Assembly (NCBI GenBank): GCA_016712225.1
Contig: JADJRL010000003.1
Coordinates: forward strand, 124,001 to 188,000
Length of the DNA: 64,000 nt
DNA from: Candidatus Defluviibacterium haderslevense
Lineage (GTDB): Bacteria > Bacteroidota > Bacteroidia > Chitinophagales > Saprospiraceae
Reading direction: 5' to 3'
Shown here: in pieces, positions 27,299 to 36,365 of the stretch
Position numbering within the stretch: the first letter of the stretch is position 1
Layout: each line of letters opens with the position of its first letter
Translations under genes and position numbers: made by a program
Notes under the pieces: model-generated
What the model saw: only the letters and a program-made list of their open reading frames with translations
The model's database searches: none
Told to the model about the DNA's origin: nothing

Positions 27299-28504
27299 AT
27301 GAAAACATATTTTTATTCTTTTATCTTATTAACATCCTCTTTTAGTGCCATAGCACAGGAAAATAAGCCTTTTACCATTGGATTTGAAAAAAGCTTCGTA
27401 TCAAAAATATTAAATCAAGAGCGTAAAGTTTGGATTCATATTCCAAACAGCAATGGAGGAAATACCGGCAATGAGCCATATCCGGTCATTTATTTATTAG
27501 ATGGAGATGAAAATTTTAATGATATCGTTAGTATAACTGAATTCATGAGTAAGACTGGGCTCTGTCCGCCGATGATTGTAGTCGGCATCCTTCATCCTTC
27601 CAGAATGACGGATCTCACTTTTGGCACAGATAAGGAAACTCCCGGTATTGTCGGTAAAGGCGAAAAATTCATGCTCTATGTCGAAAAAGAATTGATGCCA
27701 TACATCGAATCCAATTATCCAACAGCTTCCTATAAGATTTTCATAGGTCATTCCGTTGGCGGACTCACGGTTGTGAATACTTTAATGTATAATCCAGAAT
27801 TATTCAATGCCTATGTCTCTCTTGATGGTGCATTATGGTGGAACAATCAACACATCGTAACCGAAGCAAAGATGATTTTAGCAAACAAAAATTATAACGG
27901 GAAAACTTTGTTCATGGCATTGGCAAACCGATTGGAAAGAGGCATGGATACGCTTGAAGTTCAAAAAGATACTACTGAGGGTACTGAACTCATTCGCAGC
28001 AATCTCGAATTCATCAAAGATATTTTCAAAAACAAAACAAATCAATTGCGATTCCAACATAAATATTATGAAAATGATGATCACAGTTCGGTTCGATTGA
28101 TCGGTGAGTATGATGCCCTTCGTTTTATCTTTGATTATTACAAACTTAAAATTTATAATAGTGAATTAGAAGATCCGAATTTTAAATTGGATTCTTTATT
28201 CATAACACACTATCATGAGGTCTCTGAGCGAATAGGCTATCTCATTACACCAGATGAAAATCAGGTTAATGGTCTTGGATACTATATGATGAGTCAAAAA
28301 CAATTTATTAAGGCAGAAGCATTGTTTAAATTAAATATTTCAAACTACCCCGAAACAGCTAATTGTTATGATGGATTGGGAGATTTGTATCTGGCAAAAG
28401 GGGAACCATTAAATGCTATAGAAAGTTTCAAAAAAACGTTGTCCCTGAAGTTCATTCCTGAGACCAAACTAAAACTTGAAAAGCTATTGAACGAAAAGAA
28501 ATAA
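27299..28504 (+). CDS. Exported alpha/beta-hydrolase esterase with C-terminal TPR
   Basis: This is a 401-residue protein. ATG 27299 is chosen because the signal peptide (MKTYFYSFILLTSSFSAIAQ) begins there. Residues ~30-290 match the putative-esterase family related to enterochelin esterase (Fes/IroE): PVIYLLDGDENFND, GILHPSRMTDLTF, the nucleophile elbow GHSVGGL and a later DDHSS with the likely catalytic His. The C-terminal ~60 residues form tetratricopeptide repeats (NCYDGLGDLYLAKGEP). It probably hydrolyses an ester in the periplasm; the natural substrate is unknown. The gene stands alone, with 338 bp before and 347 bp after. Confidence 0.82.
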   Translation: MKTYFYSFILLTSSFSAIAQENKPFTIGFEKSFVSKILNQERKVWIHIPNSNGGNTGNEPYPVIYLLDGDENFNDIVSITEFMSKTGLCPPMIVVGILHPSRMTDLTFGTDKETPGIVGKGEKFMLYVEKELMPYIESNYPTASYKIFIGHSVGGLTVVNTLMYNPELFNAYVSLDGALWWNNQHIVTEAKMILANKNYNGKTLFMALANRLERGMDTLEVQKDTTEGTELIRSNLEFIKDIFKNKTNQLRFQHKYYENDDHSSVRLIGEYDALRFIFDYYKLKIYNSELEDPNFKLDSLFITHYHEVSERIGYLITPDENQVNGLGYYMMSQKQFIKAEALFKLNISNYPETANCYDGLGDLYLAKGEPLNAIESFKKTLSLKFIPETKLKLEKLLNEKK

Positions 28505-28851
28505 GGAACTCAATAATCTGAACAGGCTTAGTACATCCTGTTGACGACCATTTCGGCGAACGGAAATCTACTTAGAATTGTTGCATCGATGATTTTGAAT
28601 AAACTTGCTGCCAACTTATTAAATCGCCTGAGGACCTCCTAAGCGCAAAAAATGTAACGCCCAATAACAAGAGTTTGATTCAAAAAGACCAATTCGGTGT
28701 TCATTTCGAAAAATGTCGTAAATTTGGGGGCATGTAGGCAAATGCAATACCCAACTAAAATAGACTACCTGCATCAATCTTAAAATCGATATATGCAGTG
28801 ACGATAGACGCATAACCATAATATTTTAAAAAAAAAAATTAAAACAAAACA
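28505..28851. other. Intergenic, contains repeat copy B, no gene seen
   Basis: These 347 bp include the second copy (about 28682-28800) of the non-coding repeat at 26962-27075. The opposite strand has an open frame of 66 codons here but it shows no family features. An A-rich run ends just before the kinase start. Confidence 0.5.
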
Positions 28852-30048
28852 TTGGAAGATAAACAAGACAAGCCAAAAATTCTTAAAAATAAATATATAC
28901 CAACTGCTGAATTTTATAGCCAAATCATTGACAGCTTACAGGACTATTCGATTTTTACGTTAGACAAAGAATTCATCATAAATAGTTGGAGTTCTGGCTC
29001 TACAAAAATATTTGGTTACGAAACGGAGGAAGATATTGGAGAGCCTTTCGATTTAATATTTACGGACGAGGATTTGAAAAAAGGTGTTCCAAAAAAAGAA
29101 ATTGAAACAGCTTTAAAAGAAGGCAGAGCAACCGATAATAGATGGCACATTGCTAAAGACAAGAGCCTGTTTTACGCCTACGGTTTAGTTTTTCCACTTA
29201 TCGGTTTAGAAGGAGAGTTATTGGGCTACGTTAAAATTTTACGTGACTTAACAGATAGGAAACAATCGGAAGATGCAATAAAAAAATATGTAAGAGAACT
29301 AGAAGAACTTAATACACATAAGGAGAGTGTTCTGGCAATACTTTCACACGACTTAAGAAGTCCATTATCCGCTATTATTGGCACCACAAAATATTTGAAA
29401 GAAAATTTTCATAAAATGAAGCCTGATGCTGTTCAGGAAATGCTTGACTTACTCTATAAATCATCAACTGATGAACTAGAGATGTTAGACTATTTGGTTG
29501 AATGGGCAAGAATCAAATATGCAGCGGAGGTATTTTCACCGACAAAAATAAATCTAACAGAATACATTAATAAAGTTTTTGAAACATTAAATGAAACTGC
29601 TTCAATAAACACAATAAATCTTCATAACGAAATTGAAGAGAATACATCAGTATTTGCAGATGGTAAAATGTTAATTTCCATAATTCAAAACATCGTTTCA
29701 AATGCTATAAAACACTTGGAAAAAGGAGGTAAAATAACAGTTTCAGCAAAAAGCAAAGACGACAAAATTATTGTTCAGATTAAGGATACTGGAATTGGAA
29801 TGTCTAAAGAAATAATGGCTAAACTTTTTACGCCACAAATAAAAACTCTTACTGAAACAAGAAAAAAGGATAAGGGTGCAGGAATTGGATTATTATTAGT
29901 AAAAGGATTTTTAGAAAAAAACGGCGGTGAAATATGGGTAGAAAGTATTGAAGGTGAAGGTTCATCTTTTTATTTTACATTACCTATTGAGAAACCATTA
30001 TATAAAATAGGTAGTTCAGAAGAAATTATGTTTGACGAAAGTGCTTAA
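28852..30048 (+). CDS. PAS-domain sensor histidine kinase
   Basis: This is a 398-residue soluble kinase with no membrane helix. A PAS domain (~20-140) reads YSIFTLDKEFIINSWSSG, then GYETEEDIGEPFDLIF. It leads through a short coiled segment to the HisKA box SHDLRSPLSAI (phospho-His at ~165) and an ATPase domain with the N box (IQNIVSNAIKH), G1 (IKDTGIGM) and G2 (KGAGIGLLLVKGF). All catalytic boxes are intact. The start appears to be TTG 28852; no suitable ATG precedes it. No response regulator gene is adjacent, so it is an orphan kinase. The ligand or cofactor of the PAS domain is unknown. Confidence 0.88.
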   Translation: MEDKQDKPKILKNKYIPTAEFYSQIIDSLQDYSIFTLDKEFIINSWSSGSTKIFGYETEEDIGEPFDLIFTDEDLKKGVPKKEIETALKEGRATDNRWHIAKDKSLFYAYGLVFPLIGLEGELLGYVKILRDLTDRKQSEDAIKKYVRELEELNTHKESVLAILSHDLRSPLSAIIGTTKYLKENFHKMKPDAVQEMLDLLYKSSTDELEMLDYLVEWARIKYAAEVFSPTKINLTEYINKVFETLNETASINTINLHNEIEENTSVFADGKMLISIIQNIVSNAIKHLEKGGKITVSAKSKDDKIIVQIKDTGIGMSKEIMAKLFTPQIKTLTETRKKDKGAGIGLLLVKGFLEKNGGEIWVESIEGEGSSFYFTLPIEKPLYKIGSSEEIMFDESA

Positions 30049-30153
30049 TACAAATACTGGTAAGAAATTGAAAATAGACACAGCTTTCACTAGCATATTT
30101 GCAATAGACGGAGTTTAGTGCTCCGCATTAATGGTTGCAACATGGCACATCAT

Positions 30154-30248
30154 CAACACCGCCAGTCAGCCAGAATCATTTTCATTTAATTTTTTCTGGT
30201 AATGACAAATTAATTTTTAATTTTGGCGGTAAATATTTGGCAGTGTTA
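30154..30248. repeat. Imperfect inverted repeat after the kinase gene
   Basis: AACACCGCC (30155-30163) pairs with GGCAGTGTT (30239-30247) with one mismatch, and ACCGCCA (30158-30164) can alternatively pair with TGGCGGT (30224-30230). An inner CCAGAA/TTCTGG hairpin (30170-30175, 30194-30199) is also present. The CCGCCA/TGGCGG arm is the same as in the attC-like site at 25981-26103. It may be a related recombination site or a terminator. Confidence 0.4.
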
Positions 30249-30333
30249 CTTCAATGTAAAGGCTGGTATAACCATTATTAGTGATAACTTTAACCAATAA
30301 TCAAACCTTTTAAACATTTCAAAAAATATAAAA

Positions 30334-30939
30334 ATGAATCAATTAATAGTTCTTGGAATGATTGTTATTAGTCTAACAACAGCATGTTCCAATTCAAGTT
30401 CATCCAATAGTTCTGACAAGTTAATCAACCAAAACTCTGCAAAAAAGGACACAAGCAATACCCTCAACCATAAGATAACTCAAAAAATAACACCCTCACT
30501 TTGGGTTGAAACAACAGATGCGAAAGCAGTAGTAGATTATTACCTTTCTATTTTCAAAGATGGTAAACTTAAAGACCATCGCAAATATAAAAATCCACCA
30601 GAAGCAGGAGGAGGAGACTTTGAAACTGCCATTATGGAAATAAATGGGATAGAATTTAATATTTTAGCTGCAGGCCCTTACTTCAAGTTTAATGAATCTG
30701 TTTCATTTGTTATCAATTGCAAAGACCAAGCAGAAGTAGACTATTATTGGAGTGCATTAACTGCTAATGGTGGACAAGAAAGCTCTTGTGGTTGGTGCAA
30801 AGACAAATATGGTTTGTCCTGGCAAGTGGTGCCTGTTGAATATTTCGACCTAATAAACAGCGAAGACCCAAAAGTTAGAGATAAGGCCATGCAGAATACG
30901 CTGAAGCAGAAAAAGATCATTCTTTCAGAACTAAAATAA
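30334..30939 (+). CDS. VOC-fold (PhnB-like) lipoprotein
   Basis: This is a 201-residue protein with a lipoprotein signal ending LTTAC (Cys18) and a Ser/Asn-rich tether (~18-50). The rest is a PhnB-like VOC domain: KITPSLWVETTDAKAVVDYYLSIF, MEINGIEFNILAAGP, SFVINCKDQAEVDYYW, then DKYGLSWQVVP. Such proteins are nearly always cytoplasmic; here the domain is exported and membrane-anchored. The catalytic metal ligands of true VOC enzymes are not obvious. The function is unknown. A heptanucleotide repeat array starts 45 bp after the stop. Confidence 0.8.
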   Translation: MNQLIVLGMIVISLTTACSNSSSSNSSDKLINQNSAKKDTSNTLNHKITQKITPSLWVETTDAKAVVDYYLSIFKDGKLKDHRKYKNPPEAGGGDFETAIMEINGIEFNILAAGPYFKFNESVSFVINCKDQAEVDYYWSALTANGGQESSCGWCKDKYGLSWQVVPVEYFDLINSEDPKVRDKAMQNTLKQKKIILSELK

Positions 30940-30983
30940 GCCGCAATTATTGGCTAAAGATGCCACGGGCATGGAATGTATAA

Positions 30984-31116
30984 TGGTCAATGGTTAATGG
31001 TTAATGGTTAATGGTTAATGGTTAATGGTTAATGGTTAATGGTTAATGGTTAATGGTTAATGGTTAATGGTTAATGGTTAATGGTTAATGGTTAATGGTT
31101 AATGGTTAATGGTTAC
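30984..31116. repeat. Heptanucleotide tandem array (TGGTTAA), 17 perfect copies
   Basis: Seventeen identical TGGTTAA units run from 30991 to 31109, flanked by one variant unit on each side (TGGTCAA at 30984, TGGTTAC at 31110). Near-perfect identity implies recent slippage. It lies between the VOC lipoprotein and a gene fragment, in a 445-bp gap (30940-31384) with no other gene. Confidence 0.95.
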
Positions 31117-31384
31117 ATACCGCCACTAATACAAACCCCAAACCGGTAGTTGAATCTGTCAACCAACTTTCTGTTTGATATTTTATAAATAACTAAGTAG
31201 GAATAAAATATAAATTAAGTGTATATTATCCTACTTATTTATTGATTTGTAAAAAATAAATTATGTTTTGAAGTTGCAATTTTGTGCTGTAAGAATTTAA
31301 TATTGTGATTTCATGCAACTTTAATAAATTTAATACTATGATAATAATGGCCTTTCTTTATTTTTCATTGTCACCGTTAACGAA

Positions 31385-31594
31385 ATGGGTGAAATAAGAG
31401 AGATGGAAACAAAAAGATATATGGGCGAGGATGGTTTAGAGACCTGGGTCATAAAAACTTCTAATTATAAGTCCATGAACCATATTCGGGTACCAACATC
31501 TTTTGATGTTTTAAGGAGATTAGAACAGGGAGCTTATAGTTATGCAAAATTCAATATCACCGAAATTGAATACAATGTATCTAAAAAATTCTAA
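31385..31594 (+). pseudogene. C-terminal fragment of a DUF6544-like protein
   Basis: The 69 codons read EMETKRYMGEDGLETWVI, then IRVPTSFDVLRRLEQGAYSYAKFNITEIEYN. This resembles the last beta strands of DUF6544-type proteins, which are usually over 200 residues. No N-terminal portion lies upstream: the preceding ~250 bp is AT-rich and holds only a short hydrophobic open stretch in another frame. A truncated relic is the best reading. A genuine small protein is less likely. Confidence 0.45.
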
Positions 31595-31806
31595 CATGGC
31601 AGCTTGGTATCACAACATTAAATACGGGCCATAAGCTTTGCAGACTTTGTAGCAATTCTAACCTATATTTTTATTGATCTTTTGTATATTTACCGAGTTT
31701 TTGGTTCTTCAATTCCTACATAGGAATAAGTCCCAAAAAGTATCGGGTATTGTTATGTTCGTGTTTCAATTTAAACAAGTAAACAAAAAATAAAAGAGAG
31801 ATCATT

Positions 31807-32427
31807 ATGAGTAAAATAATCTTTGATAGTGGAATATCACTGGATGGTTTTTTCGCAGGCAACAACAGAGGCCCTAAAAATCCTATGGGAGGCGTTTCAG
31901 GACAAATTCATTCATGGATGTTTAATCAGAAAGCATTTTGGGATCACCTGGGATTGGAAGGAGGAAAAGAAGACAGTGCTGACGGAAAATACATTAGAGA
32001 GACCATAGCAAGAACGGGAGCATACATTATGGGCAAACGCATGTTTGAGGAAGGCGAAGCCAGTTGGCCAAATGATCTATACAAAGCTGACGTATATGTA
32101 TTAACACACACTAAAAGAGAACCCTGGGTTCAAAAAGGCTCAACAACTTTTTATTTTATCAATGATGGAATAGAAAGTGCTTTGGATAAGGCGAGACAAT
32201 CTGCAAATGGAAGGGATATTAGAATTCAAGGCGGCGCCAACATTATTCAACAATTTCTAAATGCCGGACTAGTGGATGAATTTTTTATTCACATAGCTCC
32301 AGTTTTTTTAGGAAGTGGCATCCGATTATTTGAAGGTATTGATAAAGACAAATATGACTTACAAATAACAGAAGTTATTCCATCAGACTTGACAACGCAT
32401 ATAAAATATAAACTGATAAAAAAATAA
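31807..32427 (+). CDS. Dihydrofolate-reductase-like protein (RibD C-terminal family)
   Basis: This is a 206-residue cytoplasmic protein of the DHFR/RibD-C fold. It shows the N-terminal SLDGFFAG, the NADPH-binding stretch TGAYIMGKRMFEEG, VYVLTHTKREPW, and IRIQGGANIIQQFLNAGLVDEFFIHIAPVFLGSG. This subfamily is widespread as stand-alone genes and the natural substrate is mostly unknown; a role in folate or flavin metabolism is not implied. No neighbour suggests a pathway. Confidence 0.88.
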   Translation: MSKIIFDSGISLDGFFAGNNRGPKNPMGGVSGQIHSWMFNQKAFWDHLGLEGGKEDSADGKYIRETIARTGAYIMGKRMFEEGEASWPNDLYKADVYVLTHTKREPWVQKGSTTFYFINDGIESALDKARQSANGRDIRIQGGANIIQQFLNAGLVDEFFIHIAPVFLGSGIRLFEGIDKDKYDLQITEVIPSDLTTHIKYKLIKK

Positions 32428-32608
32428 AAATCACGCACCTGTAAGATTTGAAAAGCATCGTGTTGCTTATATACTAAATTTGACCATTGAAATTCGGGAG
32501 CACCTATTTACAGAATCGAATAGATGTACTTTAAATTCACATACTTTACAAAACTTCAAACTTGACTCTCATTGGAAAACAACAACACCATCATAAACTA
32601 GGATCACA

Positions 32609-33505
32609 ATGAAAAGAAACATAATCTCCTTCACACTGTCCATCTTGACTTGGATAGCATGCAACGATAATAAAAAAGAACCTACAACCCATTTGTCCAA
32701 TTCTACAACAGAAAAAATAGAAATGAAAAGCGGATATTCTGAAGTGAACGGACTTAACATGTATTATGAAATTTATGGAGAAGGAAAACCAATCGTATTA
32801 ATTCACGGTGGCGGTTCAACCATACAAAGTAGTTTTGAGAAACTCATTCCATTGCTTTCAAAAAACAGAAAGGTCATTGCTGTTGAATCACAAGCTCACG
32901 GACGGACTAACGACCGAAATGCAGACCTAAGTTTTGAACAGGATGCGGATGATATTGCAACGCTTCTTAAAAACTTAAACATAGATAAAGCTGACTTTTT
33001 GGGTTTTAGCAACGGCGGGACAACAACTTTGCAAATTGCCATTAGACATGCGGAAATCATTGACAAAATGATTTTAGCTTCTCCACTTGCCAAGCGCAGC
33101 GGAGTTCCTGATTGGTTTTGGGGTTTTATGTCGCAAGCCAAATTGGAAAATATGCCTGAACAACTAAAAGCAGCTTATAAACGTGTTGCAGCAGACACAA
33201 ATGGATTACAAATAATGCACGACAGAGATGCAAAACGTATGGTCAATTTTAAAGACATTCCAGACGAACCCATCAAAAAGATAAATGCACCTACTTTAAT
33301 TATTATTGGCGACAAAGATGTCATTAATCCAGAACATGCACTTGAACTTCATAGACAAATAGCGAATTCTGAATTGGCGATCATTCCAGGAGGGCATGGA
33401 CAATATATTGGTGAAATAACTACACTAACACCTGACTTTAAAGAAAGTGAGCTTGCAGTTCCTATGATTGAAAAATTTCTGAACAAAAAACCTGAAAAAA
33501 AATAA
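32609..33505 (+). CDS. Alpha/beta-hydrolase lipoprotein
   Basis: This is a 298-residue protein with a lipoprotein signal (lipobox WIAC, Cys18) and a tether of ~20 residues. The hydrolase core has the oxyanion segment IVLIHGGGST, the nucleophile elbow GFSNGG, a later acidic residue in IIIGDKDVI and His in IPGGHGQYI. The triad Ser-Asp-His is therefore intact. It presumably hydrolyses an ester or related bond in the periplasm. The gene stands alone. No substrate can be inferred. Confidence 0.85.
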   Translation: MKRNIISFTLSILTWIACNDNKKEPTTHLSNSTTEKIEMKSGYSEVNGLNMYYEIYGEGKPIVLIHGGGSTIQSSFEKLIPLLSKNRKVIAVESQAHGRTNDRNADLSFEQDADDIATLLKNLNIDKADFLGFSNGGTTTLQIAIRHAEIIDKMILASPLAKRSGVPDWFWGFMSQAKLENMPEQLKAAYKRVAADTNGLQIMHDRDAKRMVNFKDIPDEPIKKINAPTLIIIGDKDVINPEHALELHRQIANSELAIIPGGHGQYIGEITTLTPDFKESELAVPMIEKFLNKKPEKK

Positions 33506-33646
33506 TGCTAGTAACCATCAAAAGAAAACTATGGACTGTCATTACAGATTTTGTAATAGACAGGATGAGGTATAATCTTTTAACATTTTGTACTTATCGT
33601 ACTGTTGTAAAAGTTGATTCAAATAAGACAGGTCACCAAAACCAGT

Positions 33647-33691
33647 CCGAACGCAATACCCGAAATCGATCTAAGCAATTTTAGCGTTCGG
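33647..33691. promoter_or_regulatory. Inverted repeat upstream of the AraC-type regulator
   Basis: CCGAACGC (33647-33654) and GCGTTCGG (33684-33691) are perfect inverted 8-mers 29 bp apart, 19 bp before the regulator's ATG. This could be an autoregulatory operator or an RNA hairpin over the start. No T run follows, so a terminator is less likely. Confidence 0.4.
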
Positions 33692-33710
33692 TCATTACTG
33701 ATAGACAGCC

Positions 33711-34475
33711 ATGAAATTTGACAAATATTTTCCAACAGACCAATTAAAGGACTACATCAAATATTATGTGGTATCCGAGAATGAGATAGAAAGTGAATAC
33801 AAAGTATTACCATCACCAGGGCTTGTTATTGGTTTTCAGTATAAAGGACAACTAGCTACCATAAAAAACAATAAAGAAAACAAACTCACATCGGCAGGTA
33901 TTACTGGAATTGCTGACAGCTATAACATGTTCAAAAATTCGGTTGACATCGGAACCGTTTTGGTTTATTTTACCGAAATCGGATTTACACATTTTTCTTC
34001 AAACCCTGCCTACGAACTTTTTAATTTAAATCTTTCCCTTGACGACATTTTTGACAAAATCAAAGTGCATGAAGTACAGGAAAAATTAGCGATAGCTTCC
34101 ACAGACAAGCACCGAATAAAAATAGTTGAACAGTTTCTACTGACCCAGTTGAAAAATATTCAAACGGACCAACTCATTGTTGAAGCAATTAAGCTGATAT
34201 ATCAAAGTAAAGGAACAATCCGAGTAAAAGAACTGAACAAAAAACTATTTATCAGTCCAAGTCCATTTGAAAAGCGGTTTAGAAAAGTAGTAGGAACAAC
34301 TGCCAAAAAATTTGCTTCCATTGTGCGTTTCAATTCGGTTCTTGACCATATGAATGAAACGAAATCACTGTCTGAAATTTGTTATGAAAACCATTTCTTT
34401 GATCAAGCTCATTTCATCAAAGACTTCAAACAATTCACAGGAGACACACCCGAAAACTTTAAACGATTCCTCTAG
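33711..34475 (+). CDS. AraC-family transcriptional regulator with DUF6597-like sensor domain
   Basis: This is a 254-residue regulator. Residues ~1-125 form a sensor-like domain (FPTDQLKDYIKYYVV, then PSPGLVIGFQYKG). Residues ~150-254 carry two helix-turn-helix motifs of the AraC type, the second reading SLSEICYENHFFDQAHFIKDFKQFTGDTPENFKRF, the usual signature end. Its targets may include its own promoter, given the inverted repeat at 33647-33691, or the DUF1398 gene downstream. The ligand is unknown. Confidence 0.85.
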   Translation: MKFDKYFPTDQLKDYIKYYVVSENEIESEYKVLPSPGLVIGFQYKGQLATIKNNKENKLTSAGITGIADSYNMFKNSVDIGTVLVYFTEIGFTHFSSNPAYELFNLNLSLDDIFDKIKVHEVQEKLAIASTDKHRIKIVEQFLLTQLKNIQTDQLIVEAIKLIYQSKGTIRVKELNKKLFISPSPFEKRFRKVVGTTAKKFASIVRFNSVLDHMNETKSLSEICYENHFFDQAHFIKDFKQFTGDTPENFKRFL

Positions 34476-34639
34476 TACAACGATTTTTTACAATGACAGG
34501 GTTTTTGGGAAGAGTATCTTTGCATCGTATTGAAATAACCATGCATAATATAAGTTTAAATTCAAACATAATAAACGTGAGGCTAAATTATATGATTGTA
34601 TGGAATTCATAAAATCGTTAACTATTAAAAATCAAAAAA

Positions 34640-35029
34640 ATGTTTACAGTAGAACAAATCAAAACAGCTCACAGTAAAGTAAAATCTGGTGCTGACTTCC
34701 CTTCTTACATCAAAGAAATCAAATCATTAGGTGTTACCCATTACGAAGCCTATGTAACGGACGGACACATTGATTATCATGGCGCCAACGATTATACAGC
34801 AAAAGTTCCTGTAAAGTATGAACCTTTATTCATTGGAGACACTGCAAAGGGTGAAGAATTTATTACGGAATTAAAAGCTCATCAACAAGGTAAAACCGAT
34901 TTCTTAACCTTCATCAAAATGTGTGCTACATTTGGCATTGAAAAATGGGCTATAAGTATGGACCAGATGACCTGTACCTATTATGACAAGGCAGGAAATG
35001 CAATCCTTGTGGAAACAATACCACAATAA
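34640..35029 (+). CDS. DUF1398 family protein
   Basis: This is a 129-residue cytoplasmic protein. The family pattern is plain: FTVEQIKTAHSKVKSGADFPSYI, THYEAYVTDGHIDYHG and the C-terminal GIEKWAISMDQMTCTYYD. Members include E. coli YbcV; their function is unknown. A TATCTTTG -7 element lies at 34515-34522, giving a leader of about 110 bases. A terminator follows at 35063-35091, so it is monocistronic. Confidence 0.88.
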   Translation: MFTVEQIKTAHSKVKSGADFPSYIKEIKSLGVTHYEAYVTDGHIDYHGANDYTAKVPVKYEPLFIGDTAKGEEFITELKAHQQGKTDFLTFIKMCATFGIEKWAISMDQMTCTYYDKAGNAILVETIPQ

Positions 35030-35062
35030 AAAACATTCAACTACGAAGGTTATGCCTCGAGC

Positions 35063-35091
35063 GTGACATAGTGCAACGATTGTCACTTTTT
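35063..35091 (+). terminator. Rho-independent terminator after the DUF1398 gene
   Basis: GTGACA (35063-35068) pairs with TGTCAC (35081-35086) around a 12-base loop, followed by five T. Confidence 0.65.
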
Positions 35092-35211
35092 ACGTTATTT
35101 AAATTTTCGGTTTCTTATAAAATTAAGTACTAAAAATTCATCCTAACATATAGTCCTTTATCCATACCTTCAAGCGTAAAACAAAACAACTTCAATCAAG
35201 ATTAGACATTT

Positions 35212-36147
35212 ATGAATAGACTAATTATAATCATTCTGACGTTGTCACTTTTTGGGATGAATTGCGTTGGACAGAAAGTAGCTAGCCCAAAAATGGATCA
35301 CATTTTTCTTGACCAATCAGACTCAACAAAAAACTGTTACACGATAATATATCCACCAATACAACCTTGGCAAGGCTATTTATTCCTTGTTCCAGGTTTT
35401 GGAGAAACCGTAGAAAACGTTTTACTTCAGACTGAGCTACCAAAAAAGTTAGCACAACATGGAATATTGACCATAATTCCGACTTTTCAAGATGGCACTT
35501 TCTCGTTTGGTGTGGACAGTTTAAGCCAACAATCTTTAATTAACATGATAAAAGATGTAAATACTAAACACAAGCTTAAAGATCTCAAATTATATGTTGG
35601 TGGATTTTCGATTGGTGGGAGTTGTGTGATAAAATTTGCTGAACATTCGACCATTCAACCAACAGCAGTTTTTGCTATTGACCCACCACTCGATTTTGAA
35701 AGATTTTATCATTCCGCAACAAGAAATATAAGACTCTCAAAAAGCACTGAAGTGAACCAAGAGGATGTGTATATGATAGGTAGACTGGAAAAAGAAACAG
35801 GAGGAAGTCCCACAACAAACCTTTCGGCATATTATAAACTTTCACCTTACTCATTTTCTGACACCACTCAAACAGCCATTAAAAAGATAATCCATATACC
35901 ATTGAGAATATATACAGAGCCGGATATTCAATGGTGGTTGAAAGAACGTGGAACGGACTTTACTAAAATCAACGCTACAGAATGTTCAGCAATGATAAAC
36001 GAACTCAACAGGCTTGGAAACCAAAAAGCTGCATTGATTACAACCCAAAATAAAGGTTTCAGAAAACCTCGCAATAACAGGCATCCTCATTCATGGAGCA
36101 TAGTAAATAATGACGAGTTAATCGCATGGTTACTCAAACAGAAATGA
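35212..36147 (+). CDS. Exported alpha/beta-hydrolase-like protein
   Basis: This is a 311-residue protein with an N-terminal export signal (MNRLIIIILTLSLFG, ending NCVGQ; a lipoprotein Cys18 is possible). The core shows GYLFLVPGFGETVE, a nucleophile elbow GGFSIGGSC and HPHSWSIV near the C-terminus as the probable catalytic His. The family looks like a poorly studied Bacteroidota hydrolase. The substrate is unknown. It stands alone between the DUF1398 terminator and a small secreted protein gene. Confidence 0.7.
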   Translation: MNRLIIIILTLSLFGMNCVGQKVASPKMDHIFLDQSDSTKNCYTIIYPPIQPWQGYLFLVPGFGETVENVLLQTELPKKLAQHGILTIIPTFQDGTFSFGVDSLSQQSLINMIKDVNTKHKLKDLKLYVGGFSIGGSCVIKFAEHSTIQPTAVFAIDPPLDFERFYHSATRNIRLSKSTEVNQEDVYMIGRLEKETGGSPTTNLSAYYKLSPYSFSDTTQTAIKKIIHIPLRIYTEPDIQWWLKERGTDFTKINATECSAMINELNRLGNQKAALITTQNKGFRKPRNNRHPHSWSIVNNDELIAWLLKQK

Positions 36148-36365
36148 TGACAGCTGGTTAGCCCAAGCTGCTACCATGGGTTTAACATTGGCTAAACCTT
36201 CTGCCAGGTGCCTTCTAAAATTGATAAAGGATTGGCAAGTAAGTTTTTCGAAATCGGCTTTTTAGATAATTGCTTACCCATCCTTGTCAAAAAAAATTAA
36301 TTAAGCTAGGCTATATTACGGATATATATTTTAATTATCTTGCATTTAATTTAAAACGCTGCAAT

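Noticed and set aside
28619..28819. 66-residue minus-strand frame between the esterase and kinase
   Set aside because: It overlaps the non-coding repeat copy and lacks family features; the other repeat copy does not keep the frame open.
30984..31116. CRISPR or coding repeat
   Set aside because: It is a simple heptamer array with no spacers and no surrounding reading frame.
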